NCBI GenBank assembly: GCA_943913835.1
Contig: CALTZU010000210.1
Location: 1-5,182 of the forward strand
Length of the DNA: 5,182 nucleotides
DNA from: an uncultured Rheinheimera sp.
Lineage (GTDB): Bacteria > Pseudomonadota > Gammaproteobacteria > Enterobacterales > Alteromonadaceae
Reading direction: 5' to 3'
In this document: in pieces, positions 1 through 5,129 of the stretch
Numbering within the stretch: the first letter of the stretch is position 1
Layout of the letters: each line of letters starts with the position of its first letter
Program-made: the position numbers and the translations under genes
The notes under the pieces: model-generated
Told to the model about the DNA's origin: nothing
Databases searched by the model: none
The model's input: the letters and a program-made list of their open reading frames with translations, nothing else

Positions 1-225
1 TATCATCTACCAGCAAGCAAACTCACCCGCTATATCATGTTTTGTTTTTTAAGTTTGTGTGCATTGCAACTCATGCGTTACGCAGACAGAGTAGTGTTCG
101 AAACAGATCTATTATTGGCTGTCTACAAATATGTCATTGTCTCGATAAATATTTCTGTAGTGCCTTTTGCAATGCTTTGGTTAATCAAGGATATGCGCGC
201 CGATAAGAAAGGAATGGCTATATGA
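1..225 (+). CDS. Small two-helix membrane protein, 5' end outside window (partial)
   Basis: The frame is open from base 1 and ends at TGA 223-225, giving 74 visible codons. An ATG lies at 37-39, but no Shine-Dalgarno sequence precedes it and the frame continues upstream, so the real start is probably outside the window. Two hydrophobic stretches are visible. The first begins at the YIMFCF segment and runs to about LQLM. The second runs from about YKYVIV to MLWLI. They are joined by a short polar loop (RYADRVVFETD), and a basic tail (KDMRADKKG) follows. By the positive-inside rule both ends would be cytoplasmic. The last four bases overlap the next start codon (ATGA), which suggests translational coupling. 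I do not recognise the family; a holin-like or small inner-membrane accessory protein is possible but unproven. Confidence 0.6.
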   Translation, partial: YHLPASKLTRYIMFCFLSLCALQLMRYADRVVFETDLLLAVYKYVIVSINISVVPFAMLWLIKDMRADKKGMAI

Positions 226-551
226 TCGAATTTATGTCTTTACTAGTCATGGCATTATTGCTGTTGGTTGGTCTGTATTGTTATAACAAGATCTGCCGCA
301 ATTTTACGCTGGATGAAATTGAACTCAGGGTAGCTCAACAAATGGAACAGCGAGCTCATAAACTTTGCATGCAGGCTTTTGAAGTTCAAAGAACAGTTGA
401 GCTTGTTGAACGTAACAAACTCGATGAGCAATTTCAGGATGATCTGCACCTGTATGTTGAAGATTTTCAGGCTGAAGTGGCTGAAGGGCTGCAAAAAAAC
501 AAAGTGCAAAGCGTCCAAAGCTATGGCTTTATCAGGCTAACCAAGCTCTAA
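222..551 (+). CDS. Small single-pass membrane protein with charged helical tail, unknown function
   Basis: This is a 109-residue protein. The ATG start at 222 is preceded by AAAGGA (208-213), eight bases upstream, and overlaps the previous stop as ATGA. Residues about 5-22 (SLLVMALLLLVGLYCY) form one N-terminal transmembrane helix. The rest is soluble, Glu/Gln-rich and probably helical or coiled-coil (residues about 28-92), with no recognised catalytic motif. The architecture is one N-terminal anchor plus a long charged helix, coupled to a two-helix membrane protein. It resembles many small envelope proteins and, superficially, phage inner spanins, but no endolysin or other phage gene is visible. 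The family is not recognised. The gene ends 20 bases from the stop of the convergent gene at 572. Confidence 0.7.
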   Translation: MIEFMSLLVMALLLLVGLYCYNKICRNFTLDEIELRVAQQMEQRAHKLCMQAFEVQRTVELVERNKLDEQFQDDLHLYVEDFQAEVAEGLQKNKVQSVQSYGFIRLTKL

Positions 552-571
552 GTATCCAATGAAACAGGTCG

Positions 572-1201
572 TTAATTCGCCCACTGCTTTTCATAATGAT
601 AGAAGTCTAATGGTGCCAGATTCAGATTTGGTTGTTGTAACTTCTTTAGATACTGCCGAATATTGTGCTGGAGTTGCTGCACTGCATCAAGCAGCTCTGT
701 TAAAGCAAATTCCTCTGAATGAAAAACAAAAATCTTCGTAGAGGGTTCAAGCCAGCAGAACATAGCTTCGTTGTCCATCCAGGTAATAACCTGGTTAAAA
801 CTGGTCAAATGATGAGCGCTATAGCGGCGCGTTGCACCTTTGTCACGCACAGAATGATCAAATTCTCCGGCGTGACGCCACAAAGCTTCATTGCGCAGCG
901 GATGCTGTAGATCCGGTAAGTGTATTTCCTCTCTCAGAGCCATGGCTTTGTGGCAGATATCCAACCCCAACTCACCACAACATTTGGCAGGCCAGAAAAT
1001 TCGTGACAGCTGGTTGCTGTGGATCAGAATGAGGTGCACTGCGTCATAAATGTCCTGACAAGCTCTCCGCTGGCAGTCCCAGTCTTCAGACCACTCATGC
1101 AATTGCCTGATCGCTCTGTCCAGCTCTTTACCTGCATCCAGGACCAGCTCCGTTTGCAATTCCGCTTGCTTGATATCTACCAGTATTTCTTTGGCATCCA
1201 T
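572..1201 (-). CDS. Hypothetical soluble helical protein, 209 aa
   Basis: The frame can be opened at a GTG (1229-1231), but the ATG at 1199-1201 is the better start: AGGAG (1209-1213) sits seven bases upstream of it, and this ribosome site would lie inside the coding region if GTG were used. The 209-residue protein (N-terminus MDAKEILVDI) has no signal peptide or membrane segment and looks mainly alpha-helical, with many Leu, Gln and Trp residues. The central segment, residues about 100-118 (HPLRNEALWRHAGEFDHS), is the most motif-like. It carries R103-x6-H110 and R109-x6-H116, a spacing compatible with the RX4-6H signature of HEPN domains, but that alone is weak. The family is not recognised. 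The gene is convergent with the membrane-protein pair to its left and divergent from the ABC exporter. Several open frames on the opposite strand here are its shadows. Confidence 0.72.
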   Translation of the reverse strand: MDAKEILVDIKQAELQTELVLDAGKELDRAIRQLHEWSEDWDCQRRACQDIYDAVHLILIHSNQLSRIFWPAKCCGELGLDICHKAMALREEIHLPDLQHPLRNEALWRHAGEFDHSVRDKGATRRYSAHHLTSFNQVITWMDNEAMFCWLEPSTKIFVFHSEEFALTELLDAVQQLQHNIRQYLKKLQQPNLNLAPLDFYHYEKQWAN

Positions 1202-1208
1202 TTCAACA

Positions 1209-1213
1209 CTCCT
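1209..1213 (-). promoter_or_regulatory. Ribosome binding site deciding the start of the 209-aa hypothetical protein
   Basis: AGGAG on the minus strand lies seven bases before the ATG at 1199-1201. It supports that ATG over the in-frame GTG at 1229-1231, which has no comparable purine-rich motif at the right distance. Confidence 0.65.
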
Positions 1214-1245
1214 GTCAGTTGAGACAACCACCCTGAATCGGGTAC

Positions 1246-1275
1246 TCTATATGCAGAGTGTAGAAAGCTTGTTAG
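1246..1275 (-). promoter_or_regulatory. Candidate sigma-70 promoter for the 209-aa hypothetical protein, overlapping a small palindrome
   Basis: On the minus strand, a -35-like CTAACA (1270-1275, 4 of 6 consensus bases) and a -10-like TATAGA (1246-1251) are 18 bases apart. The -10 overlaps a palindrome, ACTCT-ATATGC-AGAGT (1244-1259), that could be an operator or just a chance hairpin. The position would give a leader of about 40 bases before the ATG. This is motif matching only. Confidence 0.3.
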
Positions 1276-1349
1276 CCTTTGCAAGCCAGCTAAATCAAAG
1301 CTAAGTTATAGATTTTTCGTAATTTCCCCATATCAAGAACAAACAACAA

Positions 1350-1526
1350 TCTAAGCTGCTGAGTTCACATACGATTGGAACTTTTGGTTTTTTCATATTT
1401 TTTTGTATTTATTTTCAACAATCTGCGTCTATCGGGTCACTTAAAAGCCAATAGAAGCTGAAGTTAGAGATAGTACCTGCCGCTTGAAATGAGGCTTTCA
1501 TCAAATAGTTACATGCGCAGCTTAGA
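1350..1526. repeat. 10-bp perfect inverted repeat with 157-base spacer
   Basis: TCTAAGCTGC (1350-1359) is the exact reverse complement of GCAGCTTAGA (1517-1526). The bases just outside and inside do not extend the match, and I saw no flanking target duplication. A 10-base inverted match in a stretch this long has a chance probability of a few per cent, so it may be meaningless. The right arm ends eight bases before the candidate -10 of the ABC exporter gene. Confidence 0.35.
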
Positions 1527-1534
1527 CTTTATCG

Positions 1535-1540
1535 TACAAT
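1535..1540 (+). promoter_or_regulatory. Candidate -10 element for the ABC exporter gene
   Basis: TACAAT matches the sigma-70 -10 consensus at five of six positions and lies 32 bases before the ATG, which would give a short leader. No good -35 hexamer is present at 16-18 bases spacing; the nearest TTACAT (1509-1514) is 20 bases away. The promoter may therefore be weak or activator-dependent. Confidence 0.35.
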
Positions 1541-1562
1541 AGTGACCTTTTTCGTCGCCTTT

Positions 1563-1567
1563 GAGGA
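1563..1567 (+). promoter_or_regulatory. Ribosome binding site deciding the ABC exporter start
   Basis: GAGGA lies five bases before the ATG at 1573-1575. It overlaps the upstream in-frame TTG at 1561-1563, so TTG is very unlikely to be the true start. Confidence 0.75.
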
Positions 1568-1572
1568 ATATT

Positions 1573-3414
1573 ATGCTGGGCTTTTTTGAACGATTAACCA
1601 AACCCTTCCCTGATGACGAGCCAACCCAGCCGCCCAAAGGCTTATTTGCATTTTGCTTGCACTACAGTAAAGGTATGGTGTTGCCACTTATCTTTATGTC
1701 CATAGCCACAGCACTCTTAGCTGCGCTGGAAGTATCATTGTTTGGTTATATGGGCCAATTGGTAGACTGGCTGGTTAATAAAAACCCTGACACTTTCTGG
1801 CAAGAAGAAAAGAACACCTTAATTACCATGGCCGTGGTAATGCTGGTTGTCTTACCTGGCTTGGTATTTTTCCACTCTGCTCTTATTCATCAAACTATAT
1901 TGGGCAACTACCCAATGTCGATCCGCTGGCTCGCGCACCGCTACTTATTAAAACAAAGCCTGGGATTCTACCAGAATGAATTTGCTGGTCGTATTGCTAC
2001 CAAAGTGATGCAAACAGCACTTGCGGTGCGGGAGACAGCAACCAAATTGCTGGATGTGATGGTCTATGTCGTAGTGTATTTTGGCTCTATGTTGTACCTC
2101 ATCGCAGATTCAGACTGGCGCTTGGTGTTACCTATGGTTGCCTGGTTAGTTATTTACACTGCTATTCAATTTTATTTTGTCCCCAGGCTGAAACAGGTTG
2201 CGACTGAGCAAGCCGACGCACGCTCCGAAATGACTGGCAGGATAGTCGACAGTTACACAAACATCAGCACTATCAAACTCTTCTCTCATACCGCCCGAGA
2301 ATCTGAATATGCCAGAGACAGCATGCAACTATTTTTAGTGCCTGTGTATAGACAAATGCGACTAGCGACCTGGCTGAATATCTGTGTACAAGGTCTGAAC
2401 TATCTGTTGGTGTTTTCTATTGCTACGCTGGCTATATGGCTGTGGTCCGTTAATGCAGTTACAGTGGGTTCAATTGCGATAGCTGTCAGCCTGGCTTTGC
2501 GTTTAAACGGTATGTCGCAGTGGATCATGTGGGAAGTCAGTGCGCTGTTTGAAAATATCGGCACTGTGGCCGACGGTATTGCCACTTTATCTCAGCCTCA
2601 GCAGATCATTGACAAACCAAACGCCAAGGCCATTGAAGTATCTCAAGGCCAGATTGATTTTAAACAACTTAACTTTAATTATGGCAAAGCAGCAACTGAA
2701 CATGGTCCAGTGATTGATGGGCTGGAGTTGTCTATCAAGCCGGGTGAAAAAGTAGGTTTAGTCGGTCGTTCTGGTGCTGGTAAGTCTACCTTAGTGAACT
2801 TGTTGTTGCGTTTTTACGACGTCAATTCAGGCCAGATTTTAATAGATGGTCAGGATATCAAAACTGTATCTCAGGAGAGCCTGCGAGCCCATATTGCAAT
2901 GGTGACTCAGGATACCTCACTGTTGCACCGTACTGTAAGGGAGAACATTTTGTATGGCCGTCCGGATGCAACAGAGGAAGAAATGATCAACGCCGCTCGT
3001 TTAGCGGAAGCCGACGCATTTATTCAGGACTTGACGGATCCTAAGGGAAACAGTGGTTATGATGCGCAGGTCGGTGAAAGAGGCGTAAAGCTCTCGGGTG
3101 GTCAACGACAACGTATTGCTATAGCTCGGGTGTTACTGAAAAATGCCCCAATCCTGATCCTCGATGAAGCGACATCTGCCTTGGATTCAGAAGTTGAATC
3201 TGCAATCCAACAGAGTCTGACACAGTTGATGATAGGAAAAACAGTTATAGCGATAGCACACCGTTTGTCTACCATAGCGGCAATGGACAGGCTGATAGTG
3301 CTGGATCAGGGGCGTATTGTCGAACAGGGCAGCCATCAGGAACTGATCGCCAAAGGCGGAATTTATGCTCAATTATGGGCACACCAAACCGGTGGTTTTA
3401 TCGGCGTCGAATAA
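1573..3414 (+). CDS. ABC exporter half-transporter (fused membrane and ATPase domains); abct of blaPER contexts
   Basis: The ATG at 1573 has a good ribosome site and gives 613 residues, the usual length for an MsbA/MdlB-type homodimeric exporter. A cytoplasmic N-terminus is followed by about six membrane helices, near residues 35-57, 83-105, 159-178, 183-203, 273-292 and 297-315. The nucleotide-binding domain occupies about 360-605. All its motifs are intact: A-loop Tyr370 (FNY), Walker A GRSGAGKST 398-406, Q-loop Gln446, signature LSGGQ 507-511, Walker B ILILDE 527-532, D-loop SALD 535-538 and H-loop His563. It should be an inner-membrane ATP-driven efflux or lipid-type exporter, but the substrate cannot be read from sequence. 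The gene converges on gst and bla. Mobile blaPER elements are known to carry an ABC transporter gene or fragment next to gst, and I infer that this is the intact equivalent. Confidence 0.93.
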   Translation: MLGFFERLTKPFPDDEPTQPPKGLFAFCLHYSKGMVLPLIFMSIATALLAALEVSLFGYMGQLVDWLVNKNPDTFWQEEKNTLITMAVVMLVVLPGLVFFHSALIHQTILGNYPMSIRWLAHRYLLKQSLGFYQNEFAGRIATKVMQTALAVRETATKLLDVMVYVVVYFGSMLYLIADSDWRLVLPMVAWLVIYTAIQFYFVPRLKQVATEQADARSEMTGRIVDSYTNISTIKLFSHTARESEYARDSMQLFLVPVYRQMRLATWLNICVQGLNYLLVFSIATLAIWLWSVNAVTVGSIAIAVSLALRLNGMSQWIMWEVSALFENIGTVADGIATLSQPQQIIDKPNAKAIEVSQGQIDFKQLNFNYGKAATEHGPVIDGLELSIKPGEKVGLVGRSGAGKSTLVNLLLRFYDVNSGQILIDGQDIKTVSQESLRAHIAMVTQDTSLLHRTVRENILYGRPDATEEEMINAARLAEADAFIQDLTDPKGNSGYDAQVGERGVKLSGGQRQRIAIARVLLKNAPILILDEATSALDSEVESAIQQSLTQLMIGKTVIAIAHRLSTIAAMDRLIVLDQGRIVEQGSHQELIAKGGIYAQLWAHQTGGFIGVE

Positions 3415-3420
3415 CAGGAC

Positions 3421-3476
3421 AGGGGCATCAGCTCACATTGGTTGCACTTGACACTATGGTGAGCCATGCCCTTTTT
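3421..3476 (+). terminator. Long-loop hairpin terminator between the ABC exporter gene and gst
   Basis: GGGCAT (3423-3428) pairs with ATGCCC (3466-3471), and GCTCAC (3431-3436) pairs with GTGAGC (3459-3464), separated by a small CA/C internal loop. The outer bases 3421-3422 can also pair. The apical loop is 22 bases. TTTTT follows directly at 3472-3476, so it should terminate plus-strand transcription of the exporter. There is no matching T tract on the minus strand, so it is probably not a good terminator for gst. Confidence 0.6.
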
Positions 3477-3477
3477 A

Positions 3478-4053
3478 TTAGCCTAAACGCGGATCGGTTT
3501 CGGCAACCATTGGCTGGTTTAAATGTTCATTTCGGAACTGCAACAACACTGGGAATGGTTTCAGGTCAACTAAATCGCGGAACAACACCCAGTCGATCAA
3601 CGTAAATAAGCTGATACTGACATAGTCCCAACGTCCGAACTGCCCTGCTCTGATTTGCTGTTCTAAAGCTTCCAACGTGGCATGGATACGTTCATGCTGC
3701 AGATTAAAAAACAGCTTGTCTTCAGTCACATCAAAGCCGGATCTTTTGCAAAGTAACAACTCGACCAGAGAATCGGTGCATGCGTTGATGGTGGTCAGGC
3801 TATTTTCCTGGTCCCAGCTCAGCGGCTTTATGGCAAGCTTCTGCGCCAAATAACGGTAAATGACTCCGGAATCAAAAATGACCTGTTGCTCGTCCACTAA
3901 GACTGGTACTTTGCGTGCTGGGTTGTGTTGTACTAAAACGGAACGGCCTTCTGACTCAAATATATTTAACGCAATAAACTGATAAGGCTGTCCCGCCAGG
4001 ACTAAACGCAAACGACGCACAAAAGGTGAAGCCACTGAACCTAATAATTGCAT
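3478..4053 (-). CDS. Glutathione S-transferase family protein; gst of blaPER contexts
   Basis: This is a 191-residue cytosolic protein. The ATG at 4051-4053 has GGAG (4060-4063) six bases upstream. The N-terminal thioredoxin-like domain, about residues 1-75, shows the GST layout. GSVASPFVRR (5-14) contains the likely active-site Ser (6 or 9). The cis-Pro loop is KVPVLV with Pro50. The glutathione gamma-glutamyl-binding pair is Asp61-Ser62 (FDSG). The rest is the helical C-terminal domain, including a T151-L-I-D154 N-capping box. It resembles E. coli YibF in the N-terminal motif but is about ten residues shorter. No catalytic Cys or Tyr occupies the usual position, so a Ser-type or non-catalytic role is possible, and the substrate is unknown. 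It lies 73 bases downstream of bla on the same strand and may be co-transcribed with it. A gst gene in this position is a known companion of mobile blaPER. Confidence 0.88.
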   Translation of the reverse strand: MQLLGSVASPFVRRLRLVLAGQPYQFIALNIFESEGRSVLVQHNPARKVPVLVDEQQVIFDSGVIYRYLAQKLAIKPLSWDQENSLTTINACTDSLVELLLCKRSGFDVTEDKLFFNLQHERIHATLEALEQQIRAGQFGRWDYVSISLFTLIDWVLFRDLVDLKPFPVLLQFRNEHLNQPMVAETDPRLG

Positions 4054-4059
4054 AACCTA

Positions 4060-4063
4060 CTCC
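4060..4063 (-). promoter_or_regulatory. Ribosome binding site of gst
   Basis: GGAG on the minus strand lies six bases before the gst ATG. An upstream out-of-place ATG within AAATGGAGTAG stops after two codons and is not a competing start. Confidence 0.6.
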
Positions 4064-4084
4064 ATTTACAGACTATGGCTCTAG

Positions 4085-4090
4085 TTTATA
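4085..4090 (-). promoter_or_regulatory. Possible -10 element in the bla-gst gap
   Basis: TATAAA on the minus strand lies 31 bases before the gst ATG. No recognisable -35 hexamer stands at the proper distance (CTATCT at 17 bases). gst may have its own weak promoter or be read from bla. No clear terminator hairpin separates the two genes. Confidence 0.22.
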
Positions 4091-4126
4091 CCCTTCAACA
4101 GTGGCTAAGATAGTGCTTATTGCAGC

Positions 4127-5053
4127 TTATTCCGGACTCACGGCGGAAAGCTTTTTCAACTCGAACTGATAGGCTGCCAAAGCTATCTGCGCGATAGTAT
4201 TCTCATTCGTCTGAGTTGATTCCGTGGAGTCTTTGACAAACACTGCGACAAGCAATGGGCGGCCATCGGGTAATATGATAACTCCCACATCGTTGGTCGC
4301 TGCAGTTTTTCCCGCCCGAATCCCCGAATAGCCCGTCTTATGAGCCACTACGGTATCGGTTGGTAGTAGACCTTTTAAACGTTTTGGTCCCGTGGTTGTC
4401 TCGACCATCCACTGCCACAGTAAAGCCTGAGACGTTTTAGAAAGCAGCTCTTTTTGTTCGAACTTTTGCAGTATTTGCGCAGCGCCTTTCATAGATGTCC
4501 AGTTTTTATATTGGATCTGATCATCTGCATGCATCTGTGCCTCATTAGCCACCACTTCGGTCTCTTTGATACCAATGGATTGCACATAAGTGTGCAAAGC
4601 TAAAGGCCCGCCAACCAGCTCAAACAATAAGTCACACGCCACATTGTCGCTATGGGATACTGAATACTGCAGCAGTTGCTGTAGGGTAACTACAAATTCT
4701 TCACCACTATACTCTTTCATCATAGGTGACCAGGTATTTTGTAAAACCTCAGCACGTTTTACTGTTATCGACTGACTTAATTCCATTTTTCCCAGATCAA
4801 CCTGATGTAACACCAGCATAGCTAAATGCAGCTTGAATACACTTTGCATCGGGAATTTTTCAAAAGGCTGGATCAGTAAAGGTTCCAAATCATCTGGCCC
4901 CCACACAGCTACACCCACTGTTGCCTTCTTTCCTGCCACTATACTTTCAATTTGTTCTTTCAAGGCTGGGGATTGAGCAGAAACAAAACACGAGCTCAGC
5001 ACTAATGTCAGCAACAGAGTGACATTAACAACTGGTTTTATCATGACATTCAT
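4127..5053 (-). CDS. blaPER-like: PER-like class A (subclass A2) extended-spectrum beta-lactamase
   Basis: This 308-residue periplasmic serine beta-lactamase hydrolyses the beta-lactam ring. The ATG at 5051-5053 has AAGGA (5061-5065) seven bases upstream. It aligns to remembered PER-1 without gaps at roughly 80% identity, which is too diverged to be a PER-1 variant. The signal peptide covers about residues 1-26 (cleavage VSA|QSP), but L19-S-S-C22 also matches a lipobox. Catalytic motifs are S71-V-F-K74 (Ambler 70-73), S135-D-N137 (130-132), Glu171 (166, in ANEAQMHA) and K239-T-G241 (234-236). PER hallmarks are kept: Asp141 at Ambler 136 and the unusual omega loop with Ala164 and His170. Residue 242 (Ambler 237), Thr in PER-1, is Tyr here (TAT codon 4328-4330). 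The enzyme should act on penicillins and cephalosporins, but the effect of Tyr237 is unknown. gst follows 73 bases downstream; no IS or integron is nearby. Confidence 0.96.
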   Translation of the reverse strand: MNVMIKPVVNVTLLLTLVLSSCFVSAQSPALKEQIESIVAGKKATVGVAVWGPDDLEPLLIQPFEKFPMQSVFKLHLAMLVLHQVDLGKMELSQSITVKRAEVLQNTWSPMMKEYSGEEFVVTLQQLLQYSVSHSDNVACDLLFELVGGPLALHTYVQSIGIKETEVVANEAQMHADDQIQYKNWTSMKGAAQILQKFEQKELLSKTSQALLWQWMVETTTGPKRLKGLLPTDTVVAHKTGYSGIRAGKTAATNDVGVIILPDGRPLLVAVFVKDSTESTQTNENTIAQIALAAYQFELKKLSAVSPE

Positions 5054-5060
5054 TGCACTG

Positions 5061-5065
5061 TCCTT
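5061..5065 (-). promoter_or_regulatory. Ribosome binding site of the PER-like beta-lactamase gene
   Basis: AAGGA on the minus strand lies seven bases before the ATG at 5051-5053. It supports Met1 rather than the in-frame Met4 as the start. Confidence 0.75.
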
Positions 5066-5077
5066 GTTTTAGTTAGG

Positions 5078-5083
5078 ATTAAA
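5078..5083 (-). promoter_or_regulatory. Weak candidate -10 for bla
   Basis: TTTAAT on the minus strand matches five of six -10 positions, but its -35 region would fall inside the hairpin at 5090-5113 and reads AGCACT at 17 bases spacing, a poor match. Either the native promoter is weak or it lies to the right of the hairpin. Confidence 0.2.
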
Positions 5084-5089
5084 TAATGC

Positions 5090-5113
5090 AAAAGGCAGCA
5101 AGTGCTGCCTTTT
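5090..5113 (-). terminator. Perfect 10-bp hairpin, probable intrinsic terminator upstream of bla
   Basis: AAAAGGCAGC (5090-5099) pairs perfectly with GCTGCCTTTT (5104-5113) around an AAGT loop (5100-5103). The symmetric A/T arms give a TTTT run on either strand, so it can terminate in both directions. No plus-strand gene ends to its left. It therefore most likely ends a minus-strand gene entering from the right edge, or acts in the bla leader. Its base is 36 bases from the bla ATG. Confidence 0.75.
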
Positions 5114-5129
5114 GATTTATCAACAGCTT

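Larger units (their letters stand above)
1202..1572. other. Divergent intergenic region, 371 bases, no gene
   Basis: This lies between the starts of two divergent genes. It holds the candidate promoters and ribosome sites listed separately. It also holds an AT-rich tract at about 1378-1420 with T runs of six and seven, an imperfect palindrome at about 1484-1504 (TTGA...TCAA with TGAAA/TTTCA inside), and a widely spaced 10-bp inverted repeat. I saw no convincing reading frame, tRNA or riboswitch in it. The length exceeds what two simple promoters need, so some regulatory content is plausible. Confidence 0.6.

Noticed and set aside
255..518. Minus-strand open frame opposite the single-anchor membrane protein
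   Set aside because: It is a shadow of the plus-strand gene, which has a ribosome site and a coupled upstream partner.
559..1222. Several plus-strand open frames opposite the 209-aa gene
   Set aside because: They are short, overlap each other, lack ribosome sites and mirror a longer minus-strand frame with a proper start.
1202..1231. GTG start giving the 209-aa protein ten extra residues
   Set aside because: AGGAG at 1209-1213 is well placed for the ATG at 1199-1201 and would be inside the extension.
1378..1420. T-rich tract as an intrinsic terminator
   Set aside because: No stable GC-rich stem precedes the T runs, and no gene ends nearby; it is more likely AT-rich promoter-region DNA.
1561..1572. 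TTG start giving the exporter four extra N-terminal residues
   Set aside because: The GAGGA ribosome site lies inside this extension and is ideally spaced for the ATG at 1573.
3375..3605. Plus-strand open frame spanning the exporter-gst junction
   Set aside because: It overlaps the 3' ends of two clearly recognised genes and runs through the terminator; it has no family resemblance.
4590..4775. Plus-strand open frame opposite the beta-lactamase
   Set aside because: It is antisense to a conserved catalytic region of bla; its length is explained by codon constraints.
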